From: Clostridiales bacterium UBA1770
Lineage (GTDB): Bacteria; Bacillota; Clostridia; Oscillospirales; CAG-272
Length of the DNA stretch: 61,486 bases
NCBI GenBank assembly: GCA_002315325.1
Contig: DCGU01000076.1
Location: 1-61,486 of the forward strand
Direction: 5' to 3'
Position 1 is the first letter of the stretch. Each line of letters begins with the position of its first letter. This document shows, piece after piece, positions 48,601 to 55,414 of this stretch. A program made the translations under genes and the position numbers. Under the pieces are notes generated by a model. It worked only from the letters and a program-made list of their open reading frames with translations. It did no database searches and was not told where the DNA came from.

Positions 48601-51600
48601 ATATCTGCGGCAACAGTGCAACCAGTGATGCCGGTGGTGTGTACAACACCGACGCCGGTAAGTTCACGATGAACGGCGGCAACATCTGCGGCAATACCGC
48701 AGTCTACGACGGCGGCGGTGTGAAAAATGACGGCGCGTTCAAGATGAACGGCGGCAGCATTAATTACAACAAAATATCCCAAAATGACGGCGGTGGTTTG
48801 TACAATAACGGCACGTGCACGATGACCGACGGCCTCATCGCCGGCAACAGCACAGGCCATTACGGCGGCGGTCTGTACAATAAAGGCAAGTTTACGATGA
48901 CCGGCGGCAGCATTTCCGGCAATGAAACGCGTACTTACAGCGGTGGTGGTATATTCAATAAAGGCGTCGCGACTATCAGCGGCACAGCCTTGATTGCCAA
49001 TAACACGGCCAAAACCTATGCCGGCGGTATTTACAACTGTTACGATGAAGATAAAAATTGCTATGCAACCATGACGGTCCTCGGTGCTGCCAAGATTGTC
49101 AGCAACACTGCAATTGAATGTGCCGGTGGTGTGTGCAACAATGGTGCGTTCACGATGACCGGCGGGTACATTTCCAGCAACACGTCGAAAGCATGCGGCG
49201 GGTTGTACGTCGAGGGGGGTATCGTGACTCTCGGCGGCACAGCGCAAATCTATGGAAACACCGCAACGGTATGCGGTGACAACCTTGCGATTTCAGCCCC
49301 GATTACTTTGGGTAACGGAACCGATGCCCCTGCCGATGGGATGAATGTCGGTGTTTCACTGATAGATGCGTCGAATTATCCGACGTTCACAATCAAAACA
49401 GGTGCGGTCACGAAAGAAGCAGACGCACTGTGCGCTGAATATTTCCACAGCGATGATGATAAATACGTGGTATTCAACACAGGTTTGCCGACTGCGATGC
49501 AAGTATACGTTGGTAACCCCGTCGTCGTTATCAGTGAAACGAACCTGCAATACGAAACAATCAAAGACGCTATCAAGGTTGCCGGCACGACGCCGTCGAC
49601 GATTAAACTGCTGTGCGACGTAAAAGAGAACGTTACGATTCCTGCAGGCGCTGACATTACGCTTGATTTGAACGGTCACGTTCTTGACCTTGGCGGCAAG
49701 CATATTTTGAACCAGGGTATCCTGACCATTGAAGATTCCGATCCCGATGCGGTACATACCGGTACGCTGACAGATTACGTCGGCGGTATCATTACCAACG
49801 GAAACGCCGGTGACGTTGATCCGATACTGCAGGGGATCGGCGGTGCCATTGTCGTTTGCAAAAACGGCAGTGATGCTGCATTGATTATGAATGCCGGTAC
49901 GATTGTCAATTGTACGGCCCTGAACGGTGGTGCAATCTTTGTCGGCGAAGGCGCAACCTTCACCATGAACGGCGGTACAGTCACGCACTGTACGGCTGAA
50001 CGCGGCGGCGCCATCGGTAACTATAAGGGCTCCGCTACGATTGCCGGTACGATTGCATATTGTACGGCAACAAATTACGGCGGCGCGATTTATAACGAGG
50101 GTGACAACACGACAAAGGCAACCACTATTCTGAATGACGGTGCTGTCATTAATAACTGCGCCGCCTTCGGCGGCACGGACCAAATGGGCGGCGGTATCTT
50201 CAATAAAGGTACGCTGGTCATGAATGCAGGTGCCGTTATTGAAAACTGCACTGCAGAAAAGGGTGCCGGTGTGCACAACCACGGCGCCGATTGGGTTACC
50301 TTCACCATGAACGGCGGTACCATTCAAAACAACACGGCCGCAAAGAACGGCGGCGGTGTGCAGAACTCCGATAAGGCAACCTTTGTGATGAACGGCGGTA
50401 CGATTACCGGTAACGTGGCAAAAGAAAGTCTTGCCGGCGGTGTGTTCACCAAGGGCAAAATGACGGTGCTGGGTACGGCTTCCATTTACGGCAACTATAC
50501 CGGCACGTCCACGCAAAAGGCAAGCAATCTGACTGTTGTTAAGGGTTATCCCGTTACCATTGCTTCTAACACGGGGCTGTTGTACGTTTCCGTGATTGAA
50601 AAAGACGGTTCATACAAGGTAACTACCGGCACGTTTACGAACCCGACGGCAACCGATTACAGCGGTGCCTTCTTTGCGGACGACGCGGACAACTACGAGG
50701 TGCGCCCGTACCGCAATGCGAACGGCATTGCATCTATGCTGGCAGGTAAGACGCCCGTTTGTGAAATCACAAGTGAAGGCGATTATATGGGCAACCGCTA
50801 CGATACGTTCAAACAGGCTGTTCAGGATGCTGCGGCAGCGGCAACGCCGACGACCATCAAGCTGTTACAGCCGCTTGATTTGACCGAAACGTATCAGCTG
50901 CCGGATTATACAACGGTGGTCATCAATGACAAGTGGATTGAAACCAATAGTTATAATCTATACGTAGGAAAGGACTGTGTATTTGAAGTTGCCAGCCAGC
51001 GTGATTTGGAAATTGCCCTTTACGTTGTGCCCAGAAACGGCAGCGATAAATCCTATACGCTGAAATTGACGCAGGATATCCACGTTTCCAAGCCTATCAA
51101 AGTGGATTACGGATATTTCAAATCGCTGACGATTGACGGTAACGGCTATGTCTTTACGGCAACGGCAAGCGATACGGCTCCGGCACAGAGCCACGTTCTC
51201 TATTTCTACAACGACGTAAACTTCTATAAAGAAGTAAAGCTTAATAACGTTGTCATCAACGTCGGCAACGGTTTCCGCGGCGGTATTTGCGTGGATAAGA
51301 CGGTTGACGCTGCGATTATCGCGGTTGACCTTGACAACGTGACGATTATTGCCGACCGTACCAAGGCACCCCTGGGCAGTGATATGACCGAAAAAACGGG
51401 TACGCTCATCCAAAATAACGGGAACGGTATTTTGGTGAAGGGGCAGCTCAAGCTCGTAACGGATGCCTACTGCTGGTCTGCCGTTGACCTGGATAACGGC
51501 AAGGGCAACGTTATGCTGGAATTTAACACCGGGGCTGTCATTTCCGTGACGGATTTGCGTACGGACGCTGTCAAGATCAAAGAACCCCTGGTGGGACTCA

Positions 51601-54329
51601 GCGGTACTTCCGCAAAACAATGGGCTGTCAGAGTTCCGAGCAGCGGTGCACAGCTGCTCTTTGCTACGAAGACCGATCTTAACCCGGATAACGTAACCGG
51701 TATGCGCTGCAAGGACGGTTACGACGTTGAAATCCATACCCATAATTGGGTATATACCGCAACGGGCACGACCATTACGGCCTCCTGTGCCGGTACGGCA
51801 CACGTTTGCCACACCATGGCATTTGCAACGAACACTTCCATTTCCATCAAGGCGCCTACTGCTCTGACCTATAACGGACAGGCCAAGAATGCAACCCTGA
51901 TCGGCACTTCCATCGTCGGTCAGGATGCGCTCCCCGCAATTACCTATCAATATAAGACGGGTGCCAACGGTGCCTATGCGCCTGCGGCGAATATCACCAA
52001 TGCCGGGTATTACAAGGCAAGCGTGACCATCGGCGACGCAACGGTTTACGTAGAATATTACGTGGCGCAGGCTGCTGTCAGCGAGCCGTTCACGGTGGAT
52101 GCCTACGTTTACAACGGCAGCGAGCTGACGCTGTCCCTGATCGGCGTACAAGACTTTATGACGCTGTCCGGTGAAACGAAGGCTGTACTTGCCGGCCCCC
52201 ATACCGTAGAGATTGCACTGGATATCAACCACACGTGGGCAGACGGCGCCGACGGTAAAATTACCTGGGTCATTGACCCCGCAACGGCTGTCATCGACGT
52301 GGATACGAAGGCCATCGTCGCAACGTACGGTGATATCATCGTATTGCCGACGGCTTCTTCCAACGTCGGTACAGTGGCATGCAGCGCTACGGCTGATGAA
52401 CTGATCAATGCCGGTACCTACGTTGTCACCTATCGTGTTGTCACGACGAGCAATTACGCCGGCAGTGAAAAGACCCTGACCGTCACGATTCTTCCCTTGG
52501 CTGTGAGTGAACCCACCGTGGAAGATATCACGCGCACGTATACAGGTGAAGAATACGTTGTCACCGTTTCCGACGTTGCGTCCTACGTAACTGTCGGCGG
52601 CGAAGTGAGCGGTACCGACGCGGGTATCTACGTGATTACCTACACGCTGGATAACAACCACGTATGGGCAAGCGGCAGTGACGGTATCTATACCTGGACC
52701 ATTGATAAGGCAAACGCCGTCATCGACGTCGATACGACCGCAATCGTCAAGACGTACGGCGACGTTTGGACGCTGCCCGTTGCCGTTTCTACCTTCGGTG
52801 ACGTGGCTTGCGATAAGACGATTGCCGATATGAAGAATGCCGGCACCTACGTTGTGACCTATACGGTGGCAAGCACGACGAACTACAACGGTGACGAAAA
52901 GACCATCACCGTGACCGTTAAACCCCTGGCTGTGAACGAACCCGTCGTCACCGGCGCTTACGTATATGACGGCAGCGAAAAGAAGGCTGTTGTCAGCGGT
53001 GTCGCCGATTACATGACGGTGAGCGGCGTGGATAAAGCCACGGCTGCCGGCACCTACACCCTGACCTACACGCTGGATAACAACCACGTCTGGGCAAACG
53101 GCTCCGACGGTATCGTGACCTGGTACGTCAATACCGTACAGGCACAAATTGCCGTGGATTGCACACCCATCGTCGTGACTTACGGTGAAAAAGTTGTGCT
53201 CCCTGTTGCAACGTCCGACTTCGGTACGGTCGTTTGCGATAAGAATGCACAGGATCTGGTCAATGCCGGTTCCTACGTTGTGACCTACACGGTAGAGGGC
53301 ACGGCAGATTACGCAGGACAGGTCGCAATACTAACGGTTGTGATTAATCCCCTGGCTGTGAACGAACCCACGGTGAGCGGTTCCTACAAGTATGACGGTA
53401 CGCCCGTAACGATTACCGTGAGCGGCGTAGAGGAGTATATGACCCTGGAAGGAAGCCTGACGCAGTCCGCAGCCGGTGTTTATTCCGTTTCCTATACGCT
53501 GGATAACAACCACGTCTGGGCAGATGGTTCCGACGGTGTCGTGACCTATGAAATCAAGGCTGCTTCTATTCTCTCCGATACAACGGAGCAGGGCGGTGAC
53601 AAACCCGCCGTGATTGTCGAAACCGAGGACGGCTTCGGCGACGATATCATCCTGGTCGTTGTGGTTGTCGAAGCTACCGCAACCGATGCGGCCGAAAAGA
53701 CGCAGACCATCGTTGATTACGATAACCTGCCCGACGAGAACCTCAAGCTGAAGGACGACGAAAAGCTCGCCGTCGTGTTCGACGTCAAACTCTATCGCAT
53801 TGTGAACGGTGTCTCCTATGAGATTCAGCCGGAAGACATTAAGCCCGGCACGGTTCTCAAGGTTAAGATGCTGATCCCTGCAGAGGTCGACGTGACCAAG
53901 GTCACAAGACTTTTGCACGTGCACGCAGCCGACGATATCGAGGAAATTCCGTTCGATGCATCGCTGATTGATGCGGACGGTTATTATACGATTGAAATCG
54001 ACCGCCTGTCCGAGATTGCCTTTATCGCCTACAAAGACGCTGCGTCCGAGTTCATCCACTGGATTGTATTGGCCCTGTTGATTGCCCTTGTCGTATTCGT
54101 GGCAATCCTGTGGTACGTATACAAGATCCGCGGATTCAAACAGGACGGGGAGCGCAAATTGGCGCCCTATATCGGCTTCGGTTTGCACTTCGTCGGCATG
54201 GTCACACTTGCCTTCTTGGCAGTCTGTGCCCTGTGCTGGATTCTGCTGGGTGTCAACCTGTTGGCCCTGGGACTTTCCGTCGCACTGTACGTAAAGGGTG
54301 CGAAGGAAGACGAAAAGAAGAACGGATAA
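42684..54329 (+). CDS. Giant beta-helix surface protein with embedded Hint domain (3881 aa)
   Basis: Seen in order: signal peptide (LTTKVSLILLMILTFVVLLG); parallel beta-helix modules (~40-740) with GG/GN rungs such as GGNFIGN and GGGIY; a Hint domain and its extension (~741-965); six further module starts of the kind PVAVISETNLxYxSIKDAI...TIKLLCDV.ENVTIPA..ITLDLNGYVL, each followed by MNGG.I.GN.A..GGGVYN rungs (to ~2770); a His/Cys ribbon HTHNWVYTATG; three and a half ~143-aa Ig-like repeats (~3130-3630); and the C-terminal module (~3640-3881) with LLHVHAADDIEEIP, IDRLSEIAFI and three membrane helices. Beta-helices of this sort are typical adhesins or glycan-binding fibres. The start has TGGAGGT. 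A terminator follows directly, so the gene is monocistronic. Confidence 0.87.
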   Translation: MKNKLTTKVSLILLMILTFVVLLGVNVGAASTEITSGTKTLTLKNSGEYVLNGDVTRNIKIPSYSDVTIDLNGHVLCGTGNGSVITNNGYLTIKDSNPDALHYYVVNADGSWTWNDAADKTNAVLYASLTDAPTAGTVVCVPGGAITGGNASYGGAINNAAKDKDTYLFLDGGNFIGNVAKKGGGAIASQNKTSGSDILFTSTLTMKNNVKVLGNIVKSDANNTMGGGVYVNSIANLDSCDISYNVSVCTADGNRAYTGGLYFGEKATVTNLALQQELSHLTIVGNITLASGDCSVALGGGISFACQGNIRLFSCTVRGNRVLATGLETAGTARAFGGGAYVYNDNLVLTLKDTTVSDNVAKVEAPKDGDALRYAFGGGIYIGHGTLNINDDDVLISGNLADATYKAQGSGVYMAGNTTFIMTAGKITGNTIKAYRDGDVNEEEGAGVIVTYDSCAFKVGGGAVIVSNTDSLGAENNVYLRENAVISTLPNPTDMRIGVTVVNGVGTITDMTSVPVHSYFFADNADYTLMNEGVVQNYVLKSVVPVCVVTDGALQGQKFGRVKDAFDKASQLEITVSLLCDQTECIELQTGAIGTIDLNGYVLSAPDGKSAIVNGALLTVTDLNTVRTSSHKFVYRKTDAWTLTNTVEDAIGVSAIDEDTLEGTIVIVYGSVITGANGNSAIANSGTMVLENVNIIGNDAAGNNGGGITNGDNGILTLVGCIIAGNKAANGGGIYADKATGGNCFAEGTKITMADGTILPIEDVHVGDKVLSFNHETGNYESQKVMLAYRGEAKASYFTLHFADGNELSIVGCHDLFEQSACRYVTVSTENATEFIGKYFYNAASKSWVKLESVTYCDEKVNFYSIYVAGTINCIANGMLTIPDDMETVCNLYEFNADLTVNAEALQAEIDTYGLLAYEDSPYVLSRETFDALNMRFWNILIGRGFMTTEERDYVYNEWYRDLDLQLTNAQLFGSAVLFSAEVPSNLTISGKTLIFGNVNASGAADNVYLCDGKDICVKNPDADMYVGVTLAGKTGVATTAADDSFAKYFFSDNDEYVAFDTGVAVALQVYIGNPVAVISETNLRYASLTDAIKAADTTPSTIILLCDVTENVTIPDAATITIDLDGYVWQSVADTDEHIIDNNGTLTIIDSNTHNQTHNYKVNAKGVWVLTDDEYTKTFASLTDIPAENDVICVPGGVITGSKLVAIANINTLKIAGGNIIGNAIDDVQAGIIHHHSGEMTITAGNIVGNGIHAVVCEGSTLTMDGGCIAYNNGIGVAIDDESSFYLKNGVIRGNSIGGVNNTGTFLMTGGLITGNKAEMGAGVYSCGTITIGGTAQIYGNTATDCGDNLTIYAPIALGTGTDAPADGMIVGISLLDGDDAIKAGAVTKETTVPYAKYFFSDNDAYVAFNTGKPTAMQVYIGNPVAVISETNLGYPSIKDAIEAAGTTPSTIKLLCDVKENVTIPANADITLDLNGYVLSGDGTTSVIVNYGTATITDSNPTSTHYYVVDANGVWQWNDKATKTDAVNLADLTGIPAAGTIICVPGGAITGGAAVNGGGIESKGTLALEDGTVIGNKVTSNGGGVYVFDSNFTMTGGKVVGNVANTYGGGIYVGKQDSVADFTMIDGNIYGNKASYGGGVYVFKANFTMTGGNVVGNKSTTYGGGVYNAGTFTMNGGTVSDNTAVGASKIGTIYKDGGGVYNADKATFIMTGGSITGNAANSGVYNCGTMTVGGAATITDNKNKDGKASNLYLPSGKTITVQDFNGMVGITTQDAPAAGALIAFTGANDANKTYFFSDNDAYSVIKADATLYLGIPVAQIVETGEKYVSIYDAVTAAGTTPTTIKLLCYVQENVTIPAGAQITLDLCGQILEGAGDSSVIVNYGTLTVTDSNPDIEHYYTVVPTGMWDWNDNEIWLSRPFASFTEIPSEGTIICVPGGAITGGAGMLLYEDDPDTYGGCVCNKGTFTMNGGNICGNSATSDAGGVYNTDAGKFTMNGGNICGNTAVYDGGGVKNDGAFKMNGGSINYNKISQNDGGGLYNNGTCTMTDGLIAGNSTGHYGGGLYNKGKFTMTGGSISGNETRTYSGGGIFNKGVATISGTALIANNTAKTYAGGIYNCYDEDKNCYATMTVLGAAKIVSNTAIECAGGVCNNGAFTMTGGYISSNTSKACGGLYVEGGIVTLGGTAQIYGNTATVCGDNLAISAPITLGNGTDAPADGMNVGVSLIDASNYPTFTIKTGAVTKEADALCAEYFHSDDDKYVVFNTGLPTAMQVYVGNPVVVISETNLQYETIKDAIKVAGTTPSTIKLLCDVKENVTIPAGADITLDLNGHVLDLGGKHILNQGILTIEDSDPDAVHTGTLTDYVGGIITNGNAGDVDPILQGIGGAIVVCKNGSDAALIMNAGTIVNCTALNGGAIFVGEGATFTMNGGTVTHCTAERGGAIGNYKGSATIAGTIAYCTATNYGGAIYNEGDNTTKATTILNDGAVINNCAAFGGTDQMGGGIFNKGTLVMNAGAVIENCTAEKGAGVHNHGADWVTFTMNGGTIQNNTAAKNGGGVQNSDKATFVMNGGTITGNVAKESLAGGVFTKGKMTVLGTASIYGNYTGTSTQKASNLTVVKGYPVTIASNTGLLYVSVIEKDGSYKVTTGTFTNPTATDYSGAFFADDADNYEVRPYRNANGIASMLAGKTPVCEITSEGDYMGNRYDTFKQAVQDAAAAATPTTIKLLQPLDLTETYQLPDYTTVVINDKWIETNSYNLYVGKDCVFEVASQRDLEIALYVVPRNGSDKSYTLKLTQDIHVSKPIKVDYGYFKSLTIDGNGYVFTATASDTAPAQSHVLYFYNDVNFYKEVKLNNVVINVGNGFRGGICVDKTVDAAIIAVDLDNVTIIADRTKAPLGSDMTEKTGTLIQNNGNGILVKGQLKLVTDAYCWSAVDLDNGKGNVMLEFNTGAVISVTDLRTDAVKIKEPLVGLSGTSAKQWAVRVPSSGAQLLFATKTDLNPDNVTGMRCKDGYDVEIHTHNWVYTATGTTITASCAGTAHVCHTMAFATNTSISIKAPTALTYNGQAKNATLIGTSIVGQDALPAITYQYKTGANGAYAPAANITNAGYYKASVTIGDATVYVEYYVAQAAVSEPFTVDAYVYNGSELTLSLIGVQDFMTLSGETKAVLAGPHTVEIALDINHTWADGADGKITWVIDPATAVIDVDTKAIVATYGDIIVLPTASSNVGTVACSATADELINAGTYVVTYRVVTTSNYAGSEKTLTVTILPLAVSEPTVEDITRTYTGEEYVVTVSDVASYVTVGGEVSGTDAGIYVITYTLDNNHVWASGSDGIYTWTIDKANAVIDVDTTAIVKTYGDVWTLPVAVSTFGDVACDKTIADMKNAGTYVVTYTVASTTNYNGDEKTITVTVKPLAVNEPVVTGAYVYDGSEKKAVVSGVADYMTVSGVDKATAAGTYTLTYTLDNNHVWANGSDGIVTWYVNTVQAQIAVDCTPIVVTYGEKVVLPVATSDFGTVVCDKNAQDLVNAGSYVVTYTVEGTADYAGQVAILTVVINPLAVNEPTVSGSYKYDGTPVTITVSGVEEYMTLEGSLTQSAAGVYSVSYTLDNNHVWADGSDGVVTYEIKAASILSDTTEQGGDKPAVIVETEDGFGDDIILVVVVVEATATDAAEKTQTIVDYDNLPDENLKLKDDEKLAVVFDVKLYRIVNGVSYEIQPEDIKPGTVLKVKMLIPAEVDVTKVTRLLHVHAADDIEEIPFDASLIDADGYYTIEIDRLSEIAFIAYKDAASEFIHWIVLALLIALVVFVAILWYVYKIRGFKQDGERKLAPYIGFGLHFVGMVTLAFLAVCALCWILLGVNLLALGLSVALYVKGAKEDEKKNG
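44904..45580 (+). other. Hint (hedgehog/intein) domain inside the 3881-aa protein
   Basis: The beta-helix rung GGGIYADKATGG is interrupted by NCFAEGTKITMADG, the classical Hint N-terminal block with a candidate nucleophile Cys744, followed by PIEDVHVGDKVLSFNHETG. About 70 residues later comes the block-B-like VGCHDLFEQ (His814), and the domain closes with YSIYVAGTINCIANGMLT (Asn873-Asn877). A further ~90 residues (NLYEFNADLTVN...YGLLAYED...IGRGFMTTEERD) resemble an extension seen after Hint domains in clostridial exoproteins (from memory). Beta-helix sequence then resumes. Hint domains self-process at the Cys; whether this one cleaves, ligates or is inert is not shown. Confidence 0.8.
52075..53572 (+). 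repeat. Three and a half ~143-aa Ig-like repeats
   Basis: Units start LAVSEP/LAVNEP near 52075, 52497, 52926 and 53350. Each contains Y.G.E....V.GV..YM...G, LDNNHVWA.GSDG..TW, D..T.IV.TYGD....P.A.S.FG and NAGTYVVTY. DNA words such as CTGGATAACAACCACGT recur, so copies are fairly recent. Confidence 0.85.
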
Positions 54330-54387
54330 AACGTACAAACACAAAATGCGTAAAGCAATGGGGTGAAAATCCCATAACGTAAAACAT

Positions 54388-54428
54388 GCCCAAGGGACTC
54401 TGCATTTCTGCAGGTCCCTTGGGCTTTT
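54388..54428 (+). terminator. Terminator of the 3881-aa gene
   Basis: GCCCAAGGGAC pairs with GTCCCTTGGGC, extended inside by CTGCA/TGCAG, then TTTT. Confidence 0.93.
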
Positions 54429-54547
54429 ACGTCCCATTGACAAAACTACTCCGATAGGAGTATAGTTGCCGGCTGATTGCAACGCAAACAGACGGCGGGA
54501 TTGCGTAGCAAGACCCGGGCAGTCGTCCTCTTTATCTGTGGCAATGA

Positions 54548-54900
54548 AATTCGAAGCCTCCTCCGAATGTAGCCGACAAGTCGGCGCATGTGTGCTTCGC
54601 ACTCTATGCAGGGGAGGGGGACCAACGAAGTTGGTGGAAGGAGTTCATTCTTAACTAATGCGTTATCCCACCTGCGGGGGAACACTTTAGCCAAGCCTGC
54701 CTTGTGCAAATGGAAGTAGTCCGCAAGCGGACACGTGTTCGCTACGCAATCTACGTGGGGGACCGCTTCAGCGGTGGAAGGATTGTCGTCTCCCCGTTCC
54801 CCATCCATGGTGCTGAACCTAAAAGCCGTCACCGACGGGGCAATCTCTGCGGAGGGAGTAGGGGGGCCACAGCAGGTGGTGGAAGGAGTTCATCATACAA
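54548..54900. repeat. Second cluster of dispersed GC-rich intergenic repeats
   Basis: Units of the pattern GGGGGACC..hairpin..GGTGGAAGGAGTTC occur at least three times, in reverse orientation to the 55-314 cluster; 54583-54612 is an exact 30-bp copy of 261-290. The remainder of 54901-55200 holds a further GC-rich stretch and then AT-rich DNA with no gene I can support. Confidence 0.7.
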
Positions 54901-55207
54901 ATACGTCTCATTACATCAGGCGAAGAATGACATACACCAACCGTAGGGCGGGTTGCTTGTCGCCCGGGAACCCCCAGCACTCTCTGCGTTCGCGTTGGGG
55001 AACCCCTTGCCCGCCGTTTTTTATGGCGGTTATTTATTAGATCGACCTTGCACCCGCCTGAGGATTTGAAATCGGTGTGGTATAATAAGGATGACCGAAG
55101 AAAGAACACGGCTTTTGATAAATATAAAAATCAAAATAAAATAGTCGTGTACAATTATATGCACATATAATGATATATACTTATTTTAACCAAACTGCCC
55201 TAACGTC

Positions 55208-55235
55208 TTGCAATTCTATATTTTCTTGTTATAAT
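55208..55235 (+). promoter_or_regulatory. Candidate promoter of the cas operon
   Basis: TTGCAA, 16-bp spacer, TATAAT. A transcript from here would reach cas9 after ~175 nt, passing antisense through the whole tracrRNA gene and its terminator hairpin. No better promoter was found closer to cas9. Confidence 0.55.
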
Positions 55236-55262
55236 AAAAGCAGAGATTTTATGATGACAAAG

Positions 55263-55378
55263 AAAAAAGGCCTCCGAAGAGACCTTTTTCGCACACACTG
55301 TGCAACCGGTTGCCCGGCGATTTGGATAAATCTTTATTTGAACGCGTAGTGTAATTTCATAGGGGTCTATGTAGTTAC
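55263..55378 (-). ncRNA. tracrRNA of the type II-A system
   Basis: Read on the minus strand: a 5' part that can pair with the anti-repeat, then the anti-repeat (55363-55337), whose complement TTTGAACGCGTAGTGTA matches the visible CRISPR repeat TTTGAGAGTAGTGTA as lower stem, bulge and upper stem. It is followed by a nexus hairpin GATTT-loop-AAATC (55332-55319), a GCAAC/GTTGC hairpin, a GCACA/TGTGC hairpin and a terminator hairpin GGTCTC-TTCG-GAGGCC with six U. This is the standard tracrRNA order. It guides crRNA maturation with RNase III and loads Cas9. It is encoded upstream of cas9 on the opposite strand, as in Streptococcus pyogenes. Ends are estimated from the promoter and the U-run. Confidence 0.92.
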
Positions 55379-55384
55379 ACCAAC

Positions 55385-55413
55385 ATTATAACCAACAAAA
55401 AGGAGTTTGTCAA
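55385..55413 (-). promoter_or_regulatory. tracrRNA promoter overlapping the cas9 ribosome site
   Basis: On the minus strand an exact TTGACA (55413-55408), 17-bp spacer and TATAAT (55390-55385). The -35 box ends 1 nt from the cas9 ATG, and the cas9 AAAGGAG lies in the spacer. Confidence 0.92.
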
Positions 55414-55414
55414 C

